Source: Nannocystis exedens | GTDB taxonomy: Bacteria; Myxococcota_A; Polyangia; Nannocystales; Nannocystaceae | Reading direction: 5' to 3' | Length of the DNA stretch: 64,000 nucleotides | NCBI RefSeq assembly: GCF_002343915.1 | Contig: NZ_NETK01000001.1 | Coordinates: 4,412,001 to 4,476,000, forward strand | Shown here: positions 56,682-64,000 of the stretch, one piece after another | Layout of the letters: every line of letters begins with the position of its first letter | Numbering within the stretch: the first letter of the stretch is position 1 | Made by a program: the position numbers and the translations under genes | Notes under the pieces: generated by a model | Databases searched by the model: none | Seen by the model: the letters and a program-made list of their open reading frames with translations, nothing else | What the model was told of the DNA's origin: nothing

Positions 56682-57599
56682 ATGCTCCACTTCTACGCCG
56701 AGGACGCCGCCGACGACGCCTCTCCGACCCTCTTCTTCTCCCCCGTCTCCGCGCCCGTGGCCGGCCCCGAGTCGCCGGTCGACGAGCGTGACGCCGACGA
56801 CCTCGCGGCCGAGGAGCGGCGCGGTCAGGTCGCCCTCGGCAACCGCGACCTCGTCGCCGCCGAGCAGCACTTCCGCCGCGCCCTGCAGCTGCGCCAGCGC
56901 TGCGGCGGCGTGGCCCGCCTCGGCCTGCCGCAGGCCTTCGGGCGGCTCGGCGTGGTCGCCGTCTACCGCGGCGATCTCGACCACGCCAAGGCCCTGTTCG
57001 AGCTCGGCCTCGAGCTCGCGCGCGCGCTGCGGCCGAGCCTCGGCGTCGAGGACGCGACCCTGCTGCACAACCTCGGCTTCATCGCCCGCCGCCGCGGTCA
57101 GCTGCAGGAGGCGGAGAGCTGCTTCGTCGGCGCCCTGGCGATCAAGGTCCGCGTCCTCGGCTGGGCCCACGCCAGCGTCGCCACCACCCTCACCAGCCAC
57201 GGCTCGGTGCTGCTGCGGCAGCGGCGGGCCGCCGAGGCGCTGGCCCACCTCGAGCGGGCGCTGCTGATCTTCGAGCGCTGCAGCGGCGAGGCCGGGCCCG
57301 GGCTCGCGCTGGTGCTGATGGCCCGCGGCGAGGCCCACCTCCTGCTCGGCCAGCGCGACGCCGCCGAGCGCAGCTTCGTCGACGCCCTCGCCGTCGTCGC
57401 CTCGATGCCCGCCCCGGCCGCCCTGCTCGTGCGCGGCCACTTCCTCCTCGCCCGCGCCCGCTGGCCGCGCGATCCCGCGGCCGCCCGCGCCAGCGCCCTC
57501 GAGGCCCGCCGGCGCGCCCTCGACGACCGCCGCGGCCACCCGGCCCGCGTCCGCGTCATCGACGAGTGGCTGGCCGCTCACCCCGCCCCGGCCTCCTGA
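56682..57599 (+). CDS. TPR-repeat protein
   Basis: Protein of 305 aa without a signal peptide. From about residue 45 it is a row of helical repeats with TPR-like spacing (GDLDHAKALFELGLELARAL; GQLQEAESCFVGALAIKVRV; RRAAEALAHLERALLIFERC; RDAAERSFVDALAVVASM). TPR proteins hold partners together. GCGAGGA precedes ATG56682. It lies between the FHA activator and the di-heme-type lipoprotein, possibly part of a signalling group, which is inference. Confidence 0.82.
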   Translation: MLHFYAEDAADDASPTLFFSPVSAPVAGPESPVDERDADDLAAEERRGQVALGNRDLVAAEQHFRRALQLRQRCGGVARLGLPQAFGRLGVVAVYRGDLDHAKALFELGLELARALRPSLGVEDATLLHNLGFIARRRGQLQEAESCFVGALAIKVRVLGWAHASVATTLTSHGSVLLRQRRAAEALAHLERALLIFERCSGEAGPGLALVLMARGEAHLLLGQRDAAERSFVDALAVVASMPAPAALLVRGHFLLARARWPRDPAAARASALEARRRALDDRRGHPARVRVIDEWLAAHPAPAS

Positions 57600-57825
57600 C
57601 ATGTCTTTTCATTCATGTTGAGAAGGCCATCCTGGCTCCACCTCCCCGCCCTCGCCTGTCCCGAACGCCTGCCGACCGCTCCCCCCACCGCAACCTGTCC
57701 TTTCTTTCCTGTCCCGAACGCCTGCTGACGGCTCCACCCCCGCCTGGCTTGTCCTTCTTTCCTGCGCAGGACAGCTCGCTGGCCGCGCCATGACCTGTCC
57801 CTTCATTCCTGTCCCGAAGGAGTTT
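57599..57825. repeat. Intergenic array of TGTCC repeats
   Basis: Four related units (at about 57599, 57693, 57748 and 57794), each of the form CYTGTCCyTTCwTTCCTG followed by a GAA or AGGAC element. Two 28-bp direct repeats (57655-57682 and 57708-57735) begin CCTGTCCCGAACGCCTGC and are 26/28 identical. The last unit carries the ribosome-binding site (GAAGGAG) of the following gene. Confidence 0.85.
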
Positions 57826-57828
57826 TCC

Positions 57829-59565
57829 ATGTTCCGCCCGATCGCCCCCGCCTCTTCGCTGCTGCTCCTCGTCGCCGCCTGCAGCCTGCCGCCGCCGCCC
57901 GCCGCCGGCGGAGGCGACACCGCGGGCACCGCCGACCCCGGCCCCGTCACCCCCGAGTGCATCGAGACCCGCGCCGCCACCGAGGGCATCCTGCGGGCCA
58001 AGTGCGCCGCCTGTCACGACAACGGCGAGACCCGGGGCAAGTTCGGCGGCGTCAGCGACCTCGACGGCCTGATCGCCGGCGGCTACGTCGTGCGCGGCGC
58101 CGCGGCCGACTCGCTGCTGTTCCAGCGGATCGCCAGCGGCGAGATGCCGGCCGGCGGCGCCCCCTTGCCGGACGACGAGCAGGCCACCATCGAGCGCTGG
58201 ATCGACGTCTGCACCGTCGCCGAGGAGGCCGCCGAAGACGTCGACCTCACGCGGCGGCCCGGCTGCCTCGATAACGCGTTCGTCGACCACGACGACGTGC
58301 TCGCCGCGATCCTCCGCGACCTCTCGCTGCTCGACTCGGTGCGCCAGCAGACCACTCGCTACGTCACCTTCGCCCACCTCCACAGCGCCGGCTTCTGCGA
58401 GGAGCAGCTCGAGGGTTATCGCCACGCCTTCGCCAAGCTCATCAACCATCTCTCGCTGGCCCCGGCGATCCACGTGCCCGAGGCGATCGACGACGCGCGC
58501 ACGATCTACCGCATCGACCTCGTCGACTACGGCTGGTCCAGCGACACCTGGGCCGCCATCACCGCCGCCGACCCCTACGCCATCGGCTTCCGCTCCGACG
58601 ATGCCCGCAAGATCCAGCAGGCCGCCCAGGTCGAGCTGTTCTCGGTCAAGGGCGACTGGTTCATCGAGGCCGCCTCGCAGCCGCCGCTCTACCACACCGT
58701 CCTCGGCATCCCCGGCACTCGCGCCGAGCTCGAGCTCGAACTCGGCGTCGATGTCGACGCCAACATCGCCGCCGAGATCGTCCAGGACCGCGACGAGGTG
58801 CTGCGCGCCGGCTTCCGCGACTCGAAGGTCTCGAAGGCCAACCGGGTGATCGAGCGCCACCAGATCCCGACCGCCGATTACCGCGCCTATTGGCTCAGCT
58901 ACGACTTCGCCGACAACGAGGGCGACAAGGACATCCTCAACCGCCCGCTCGACTTCGTCGAGGACGGCGGCGAGATCATCTTCACCCTGCCCAACGGACT
59001 GCAGGGCTACATGATCGTCGACGGCGCGGGCGACCGCATCGACCGCGCCCCGATCGCCATCGTCCAGGACAGCGAGGTCCCGCAAGAGCCCGAGGTCATC
59101 AACGGCCTATCCTGCATGAGCTGCCACAGCGAGGGCATGCGGCGCGCCACCGACGAGGTCCGCGGCTACGTCGAGAAGAACACCCTGTTCGACGACCTCG
59201 CCCAGGAGCAGGTCGCCAAGCTCTACGCCCCGCAGGAGGACTTCGATCGGGAGCAGCAGCGCGACATCGAGACCTTCGCCGCCAGCCTGGCGCAGACCGG
59301 CTCGGCCGGGCGGGTCGGCGGCTACGAGCCCGTCATGGCCGCCCACATCGCCTTCGAGCTCGACGTCGACCTCCGCCGCGCCGCCGCCGAGTTCGGCATC
59401 ACCGAGGCCGAGCTGCTCAAGAACCTGAGCCGCCTCGACGGTTTCGTCGGCCTCGACCGCAGCACCGTCCGCCGCGACGCCTTCGAGAACGGCTTCGCCG
59501 CCGCGGCCTGCCTCCTCAACCTCGGCAGCACCCGCGAGTGCCCCGACAACGTCGATCCCGGGTGA
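57829..59565 (+). CDS. Lipoprotein with two CxxCH heme motifs
   Basis: Exported lipoprotein of 578 aa. Signal with lipobox VAAC (Cys18), then a Pro/Gly segment. The first heme site is KCAACHDNGETRG (about residue 60) and the second LSCMSCHSEGMRRA (about 425). The region between has no known fold but shows LINHLSLAPAIHVPEAIDDA and AAITAADPYAIGFRSDDARK, typical of a family of cytochrome-like proteins in Myxococcota. Two c-type hemes would make it an outer-surface or periplasmic electron carrier; enzymatic activity is unknown. Start ATG57829 with AGGAG 6 nt upstream. Confidence 0.8.
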   Translation: MFRPIAPASSLLLLVAACSLPPPPAAGGGDTAGTADPGPVTPECIETRAATEGILRAKCAACHDNGETRGKFGGVSDLDGLIAGGYVVRGAAADSLLFQRIASGEMPAGGAPLPDDEQATIERWIDVCTVAEEAAEDVDLTRRPGCLDNAFVDHDDVLAAILRDLSLLDSVRQQTTRYVTFAHLHSAGFCEEQLEGYRHAFAKLINHLSLAPAIHVPEAIDDARTIYRIDLVDYGWSSDTWAAITAADPYAIGFRSDDARKIQQAAQVELFSVKGDWFIEAASQPPLYHTVLGIPGTRAELELELGVDVDANIAAEIVQDRDEVLRAGFRDSKVSKANRVIERHQIPTADYRAYWLSYDFADNEGDKDILNRPLDFVEDGGEIIFTLPNGLQGYMIVDGAGDRIDRAPIAIVQDSEVPQEPEVINGLSCMSCHSEGMRRATDEVRGYVEKNTLFDDLAQEQVAKLYAPQEDFDREQQRDIETFAASLAQTGSAGRVGGYEPVMAAHIAFELDVDLRRAAAEFGITEAELLKNLSRLDGFVGLDRSTVRRDAFENGFAAAACLLNLGSTRECPDNVDPG

Positions 59566-59604
59566 TCGGTCGGCCCCCGTCCTTCCACCACAGGAGAACC
59601 AGTC

Positions 59605-60534
59605 ATGTCCGTCCTGCTCTCGCTGCTCCTCTGCCTCGCCCCCGCCGGCTCCGACGACTGGCCGCGCCCTCCGTCGCGCTCGGCCCCGCCATCCGCCGCC
59701 CCGGCCGCGGTGGAGACCGCCACCCCGGCCGACCCGGCCCCCGCGGCCGCGCATCCCCGCCCCAAACGGCGGTGCGCGGACAAGAAAGGCCGCTGTGACA
59801 GGCGTCCGTCCCGGGGCAAGCGCAATCCGCCGATCGATCCGCGCCTCGTCGAGGCCGCGGCCCGCCGCGATCAACTGTTGACGGTCAGCGCCTCGATGGT
59901 CGCCGCCGGCCGCACCACCGACGCCGCCGAGATGGTGCGCGGCGCCGCCGAGGCGCTCGGCGACCCCGTCCTCTACCTCGCCGCCGCCGACCTCCAGCTC
60001 GCCGACGGCCGGGCCAGAATCCGCCACATCGACGCCGCCGTCGCCCTCGCGGACAGAGCCCGGAAGGCGGCCCTGGCCCCCGAGCAGGCGCTTTTGCCCG
60101 CGGACGCCGTGCCCCGCCTCGTCGACCTCGCCGACCAGCTCGGGCGTCACGCGGAACAGCGTCGCGAACGATTGCAGCTGCAACGTCGCGGCCGCGCCGA
60201 GCTCGCCGCCGGCAGCGCCTTCCTCGGGCTGGGCCTCGCCGGTGTGGCCTTGATCGCCTCGGGGGCCGCCCTCGCCGCGCGGGTCGACGCCGCGCAGGCC
60301 GCCGACCCCGCCACCGACCCTGCCTATTCGGCGGCGCTCGCCGAGCGGCGGGACGGCGCCGAAGCGATGCTCGCCGTCGGCCTCGTCGGCGGCCTCGCGG
60401 GCCTGGCGATCGGCATCCCGCTGACCGTCGCCGGTGCCCGCGATCACAAGCGGTCCCGGGCCGGCGAGTCCGAAGCGCCGCATTTGCGCATCGCCCCCGG
60501 CTTCGCCGGCCTCACCGTGTCCGGTCGCTTCTGA
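59605..60534 (+). CDS. Secreted/membrane protein with Pro-rich region, unknown
   Basis: Protein of 309 aa. A signal peptide (MSVLLSLLLCLAPAG), a Pro/Ala and Lys/Arg-rich stretch (about 20-75), then a helical domain (about 80-205) resembling a short TPR-like part. The C-terminus has two transmembrane helices (FLGLGLAGVALIASGAALAA; LAVGLVGGLAGLAIGIPLTV) and a short tail. AGGAGAACC precedes ATG59605. It follows the heme lipoprotein by 39 bp and could be co-expressed. No family is recognised. Confidence 0.68.
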   Translation: MSVLLSLLLCLAPAGSDDWPRPPSRSAPPSAAPAAVETATPADPAPAAAHPRPKRRCADKKGRCDRRPSRGKRNPPIDPRLVEAAARRDQLLTVSASMVAAGRTTDAAEMVRGAAEALGDPVLYLAAADLQLADGRARIRHIDAAVALADRARKAALAPEQALLPADAVPRLVDLADQLGRHAEQRRERLQLQRRGRAELAAGSAFLGLGLAGVALIASGAALAARVDAAQAADPATDPAYSAALAERRDGAEAMLAVGLVGGLAGLAIGIPLTVAGARDHKRSRAGESEAPHLRIAPGFAGLTVSGRF

Positions 60535-60617
60535 CGCCATTGTCGCGGCCCTGCCGCGAACCTCGATGGACACCGTTGCGAACGGTGCAAACTTTCTCTC
60601 CGGGGCGATACGCCGCA

Positions 60618-60623
60618 TATTGT
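60618..60623 (+). promoter_or_regulatory. Candidate -10 element TATTGT
   Basis: Ends 6 nt before ATG60630 of the kinase gene; overlaps CATATT. No ribosome-binding site fits between. Confidence 0.4.
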
Positions 60624-60629
60624 GCGATC

Positions 60630-62132
60630 ATGGCGGATGCTTACGAGCCGCAGTTTTTCGGTCGGTACCAGCTTTCGGGCCTGCTCGGCCAGGGGGGCAT
60701 GGGCTCGGTCTATCTCGCCCAGCAGACCGGCCCCGGCGGCTTCCGCCGCGAGGTCGCGCTCAAGGTGATCCGCGTCGAGGAGCCGCTCGACGAGGAGCTG
60801 CGGCTGATGCTGCTCGACGAGGCGCAGCTGACCGCGCTCGTCAATCACCCCAATGTCGTCACCGTGTACGAGGTCGGCGAGCACGACGGCCGGCTGTTCG
60901 TCGCGCTCGAGCGGATCCACGGCATCAACCTCGCCACCCTGCTCAAGCGCGCGGGCACGCGCCGGCTGCCGCTGGCGGTCGCGGCGGCGATGGTGGCCCA
61001 GGCCTGCGACGGCCTGCACGCCGCCCACGAGCTGCAGCGCGACGGCCGCCCGCTCCACCTGATCCACCGCGACGTCTCGCTGTCCAACCTGATGCTCGAC
61101 GAGCGCGGCCGGGTCCGCGTCATCGACTTCGGGATCGCCCGCGCCAACGTCCGCCGCGTCGCCACCGACCCCGCGATCGTCCGCGGCAACATCGCCTACA
61201 TGGCCCCCGAGCAGCTCGCGGGCCAGGAGCTCGACCGCACCGTCGACGTCTACGCCGCCGCCCTGATCCTGTTCGAATTGGCGACCGGCACCCACCCCTT
61301 CCGCCGCGAACAGTGGCGCGCCAGCGTGCCGCCGCTGCGCGGCCTGTGCCCCGAGGCCCCGCCCGCGCTCGGCGACCTCGTCGGCGTCTGCCTGTCGCTC
61401 GACCCGCAGTCGCGCCCGCGCTCGATCGACGCGCTCGGCGAGGCGCTGTGGACCTACGCGCGCAGCCACGGCTGCGGCGGCCCCGAGGCCGTCGCGCGTC
61501 ACTTCCACGAGCGCGGCGTCTCGCTCGCCCCGCCGCCGGTGCGCCCGAGCGACGACCTGCGCCCGCGCGCCGTCCCGCCGCCGCCCCCGCGGACGGCCGC
61601 CGTCGCCACCTCCGAGCCCACGCGCATCGACCTCGCGCACACGCTCGAGCTCGAGCGAGCGCTGGCGACGGGCGAGCGATGGACGCTGCGCACCACCATG
61701 ATGCCCGCGACCGGCCGCGGCCCGCGTCGGCTCGCGCTGTCGACGATCGAGGGCCTGCTGCCGGCGCCGCTGCTCGCGACTTGCGCAGGCGGCGCTCTCT
61801 GCATTCATTGCGAGGGGGCCGTCGATCCGTCGACGCGCGCCTCGCTCTACGTCGACGCGCGTCAACCGAGCTCGCGGCTCGAGCGAGTGCTCATCGACGA
61901 CGGCTCGCTGCCGCACCCCTTCGACGTCGGTCACCGGCGCTATCAAGTCCAGCGCGTCGAGCCGGTCGTCGGCCGCCGCCAGGGCGATCGATGGGTCGCC
62001 CAGATCTCCCGCCCCGCGCTCACCGTGCTCGCCCCGCGTGACGCGCACATGCTCGTCGTCCTGGTCGCGCATCACGAAATGACGCGCGCGTACCACCTCG
62101 AGTGCATCTGCATCGAACGTGGTCCGCGGTGA
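60630..62132 (+). CDS. Soluble Ser/Thr kinase
   Basis: Protein of 500 aa. The kinase domain (residues about 10-285) has LLGQGGMGSVY, EVALKVI, LIHRDVSLSNLML, VIDFGIARA and YMAPEQLAG. There is a Pro-rich linker (about 295-335) and a C-terminal part of unknown fold (about 340-500) with LALSTIEGLLPAPLL, CAGGALCIHC and QVQRVEPV. No transmembrane helix is seen, so it is cytoplasmic. It is followed by a second kinase on the same strand, about 80 bp away. Substrate not known; the FHA activator nearby is a plausible target class. Confidence 0.9.
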   Translation: MADAYEPQFFGRYQLSGLLGQGGMGSVYLAQQTGPGGFRREVALKVIRVEEPLDEELRLMLLDEAQLTALVNHPNVVTVYEVGEHDGRLFVALERIHGINLATLLKRAGTRRLPLAVAAAMVAQACDGLHAAHELQRDGRPLHLIHRDVSLSNLMLDERGRVRVIDFGIARANVRRVATDPAIVRGNIAYMAPEQLAGQELDRTVDVYAAALILFELATGTHPFRREQWRASVPPLRGLCPEAPPALGDLVGVCLSLDPQSRPRSIDALGEALWTYARSHGCGGPEAVARHFHERGVSLAPPPVRPSDDLRPRAVPPPPPRTAAVATSEPTRIDLAHTLELERALATGERWTLRTTMMPATGRGPRRLALSTIEGLLPAPLLATCAGGALCIHCEGAVDPSTRASLYVDARQPSSRLERVLIDDGSLPHPFDVGHRRYQVQRVEPVVGRRQGDRWVAQISRPALTVLAPRDAHMLVVLVAHHEMTRAYHLECICIERGPR

Positions 62133-62213
62133 GCGATTGCCCGTTCGTCGCCCCGATCCATCCTCCGTGCATTCGGCGCCCCGACCCTCCGGCTCGGGAG
62201 CACCGAGGTCCTC

Positions 62214-64000
62214 ATGAACCAGCCAGCCGTCAGCCCCGTCATCACGCTCCAGCGATCTCGCCTCACCCTCCCGTCGCAGGTCGCCTACGATCTGGTGCGC
62301 GTCCCGCCGGGCAGCGGCGCCGGTCATCGGCCCAGCCTGCTCGGCTCCGGCCGCTTCGCCAAGGTGTTCGCCGCCCAGCAGACGATCGTCGGCCGAGAGT
62401 CGCGCAGCGTCGCCATCAAGGTGCTGCACGACCACGCCGACCGCCGGGCCGAGCTGCTCTTCAGCCAGGAGGTCGCGCTCAACCGCGAGTTCGCCAGCGG
62501 CCCGCTGCAGGGGGTCGCCCCGATCCTCGACGTCATCCACCTGGGTCCCCTGGTGATGTGCGGCTGCGGCACGCTCTACCACCCGCGCTGCCCGCGGGGC
62601 TGCGGCCTGCCGCTGCAGCGCTTCGACCCGCCCACCCGCGAGTTCCCGTCGCTCCGCTGCAGCCGCTGCGAGTACGAGCTCAGCGCCGAGTTCGTCCACC
62701 AGCGCGGGCACGAGCTCCACGGCCCGCGGGCCAAGCCGTGCTGCACCAACGACGACGACGCCTGCGCCAGCGTCGGCACGATCGTCAACTTCGTCCTGCG
62801 CGAGGCGATGGTGATGGAGTCGCTCGAGGTGAGCCTCGGCGACTACGCGGCCTACCGCGAGAAGCAGCGCGGGGCCCCGCTGAACGCCGGCGAGCGGGCG
62901 CTGCACTACTTCGGCCTGCTGCCGCCGCGCTCGCGCCAGCGGATGATCGAGCAGAAGGTGCGCCTGCTCGAGAAGGTCCATTTGATGGTCCAGATCGCCG
63001 AGGCCGTCGCCTGGCTGCACGGCGAGAAGAAGGTCGTCCACAAGGACCTCGCGCCCGACAACATCATGATCCGCCACGCCCCCTGCGACCAGCGCAACGC
63101 CGCCTTCGCCGACGAGCCGGTGACGCGTCAGCTCGACCTGGCCGCCAACCTCTGCACCGAGATCTGCGTCATCGATTTCGGCCTGTCCGACAAGGAGACC
63201 CTGACGCGCTCGTGGTACGAGGACGCCGACACCAGCATGGCGACCACCAAGCTGCCCTATCTGTCGCCCGAGGCCCGCCACCGCCGGCAGGCGATCGGCT
63301 GCCAGCTCGACTTCGACGCCCCGCAGAGCCGCTTCCGCGTGCCCGACAGCCTCGAGCAATCGGCCGCCTCGATCCACGAGCAGGACCTGATCGCCGACCC
63401 CCACGATTACCTCCACGAGCGCGACATCGTCATCGTCAAGATCGACGGCCAGCCCGGCCACCGCTACGCCACGTACAACGGCATGCAGCCGCACACCCAC
63501 GGCCGGCACCTCGAGATCGTGCGCCCGCTCGGCGAGGCCCACGACGTCTACGCCCTCGGCGCGATCTTTTATTACATCCTCACCGGCCGCCACGATCAGG
63601 TCGACGCGCTCAGCCACCTGGTCGGGTCGTTGCAGGACCAACCATGCCGCCTCGACCGCGTCAGCCTGTCGCGGCGCGACAACTACGGCAACCGCTGCAA
63701 GAGCATCCGCGAGCCGTTCTGGCGCGACGAGCTGATGCTGGTCATCCTCCGCGCGATGGTCCGCGGCCGGCCCGAGAGCTTCGTCCGCGACCGCACCGTC
63801 CGCGGCCCGCGGCCGGCGCAGCGGTTCCTCACCGAGCTGAAGCGGATCCAGCACGGCCTCATCGCCGAGGTGTTCGCCGAGCGCGGGCACCTCCGCGCCG
63901 CGTACCTCCGCTGCGCCGTCGCGGCCACGATGATCGGGGCGCTGCTCGGCGGCGCGTGCAAGCTCAGTCGCTCGCAAGACGCACCGGTGCCGGCGCCCGT
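62214..64000 (+). CDS. Ser/Thr kinase with Cys-rich zinc-finger-like insert (partial)
   Basis: Reads in frame from ATG62214 (GAGG 5 nt upstream) to the window end, 595 codons, no stop. Kinase motifs are LGSGRFAKVF, VAIKVL, VHKDLAPDNIM (HRD changed to HKD), VIDFGLSD and YLSPEA. Between N- and C-lobe, about residues 118-185, a Cys-rich segment (MCGCGTLYHPRCPRGCG, RCSRCEYEL, PCCTNDDDAC) with Cys and His pairs is inserted. A further long insert (about 355-430) separates the activation segment from the C-lobe. A transmembrane-like helix comes near the end (AATMIGALLGGACKL). The C-terminal part lies outside the window. Confidence 0.85.
   Translation, partial: MNQPAVSPVITLQRSRLTLPSQVAYDLVRVPPGSGAGHRPSLLGSGRFAKVFAAQQTIVGRESRSVAIKVLHDHADRRAELLFSQEVALNREFASGPLQGVAPILDVIHLGPLVMCGCGTLYHPRCPRGCGLPLQRFDPPTREFPSLRCSRCEYELSAEFVHQRGHELHGPRAKPCCTNDDDACASVGTIVNFVLREAMVMESLEVSLGDYAAYREKQRGAPLNAGERALHYFGLLPPRSRQRMIEQKVRLLEKVHLMVQIAEAVAWLHGEKKVVHKDLAPDNIMIRHAPCDQRNAAFADEPVTRQLDLAANLCTEICVIDFGLSDKETLTRSWYEDADTSMATTKLPYLSPEARHRRQAIGCQLDFDAPQSRFRVPDSLEQSAASIHEQDLIADPHDYLHERDIVIVKIDGQPGHRYATYNGMQPHTHGRHLEIVRPLGEAHDVYALGAIFYYILTGRHDQVDALSHLVGSLQDQPCRLDRVSLSRRDNYGNRCKSIREPFWRDELMLVILRAMVRGRPESFVRDRTVRGPRPAQRFLTELKRIQHGLIAEVFAERGHLRAAYLRCAVAATMIGALLGGACKLSRSQDAPVPAP

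Noticed and set aside
60444..63977. 1177-codon open frame on the minus strand
   Set aside because: It lies antisense to two kinase genes with intact motifs, has no signature itself, and is explained by high GC content in the third codon position.

Overview
The window is very GC-rich DNA (about 70 percent or more by eye) with tightly packed genes on both strands. It looks like chromosomal DNA of a Myxococcota bacterium, most likely near the Nannocystis/Haliangium branch. That placement is an inference. It rests on four large eukaryote-like Ser/Thr kinases with TPR, FG-GAP or Cys-rich additions, an ECF sigma factor directly upstream of a kinase, an FHA-type sigma54 activator, many lipoproteins with Thr/Ser/Pro-rich linkers (including ADYC, DUF1552 and pectinacetylesterase types), and STAS/HAMP regulators. 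No phage, IS element, CRISPR array or rRNA was seen. One tRNA (Phe, GAA) is present.

Layout. 0-2.2 kb: end of an RND permease coupled to an OmpR-type response regulator and its histidine kinase. 2.2-7 kb: small membrane protein, ADP-ribosylglycohydrolase, a 17-bp minisatellite, MBL hydrolase, an anchored two-domain protein, GNAT. 7-11.4 kb: a 1473-aa receptor-like kinase. 11.6-15.3 kb: housekeeping genes asd, pfkA, a small protein and dusC. 15.4-23.7 kb: DUF1328, CapA-like lipoprotein, a GT39-type membrane glycosyltransferase with a partner, and a LysM protein converging on an unusual EEP-fold protein. 24-28.7 kb: an overlapping operon of a PilT-like ATPase and two membrane glycosyltransferases. 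28.8-34.8 kb: HDAC-like deacetylase, small secreted proteins, and two tandem saccharopine-dehydrogenase-like genes divergent from a TetR gene with a clear palindromic operator. 35-38.7 kb: ECF sigma plus TPR kinase. 38.8-43.9 kb: ADYC lipoprotein, DUF6232, DUF1552 and a tandemly duplicated HAMP-STAS/SpoIIAA-like module. 44-52.9 kb: GT2, methyltransferase, a 1010-aa membrane protein, Uma2 nuclease, a beta-barrel protein and a DUF255/YyaL protein with an apparent 3' frameshift. 53-64 kb: pectinacetylesterase lipoprotein, tRNA-Phe, FHA-sigma54 regulator, TPR protein, di-heme-type lipoprotein and two kinases, the last running off the window and carrying a Cys-rich insert inside the kinase fold.

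Two window-wide signals are not explained by the genes. First, a short dispersed palindrome with core TGTCC-N4-GGACA recurs dozens of times, mostly inside genes. Of 24 intragenic copies I placed in frame, 21 share one codon phase, reading roughly V-[PLF]-[EGA]-D. It is expanded four times in one protein linker and forms an array upstream of one lipoprotein gene. Second, many genes have a -10-like hexamer (TACACT, TACAAT, TATACC and similar) only 5-10 bp before the start codon, which suggests widespread leaderless transcription. These two signals, the duplicated STAS module and the Cys-rich kinase are the best leads for new biology.
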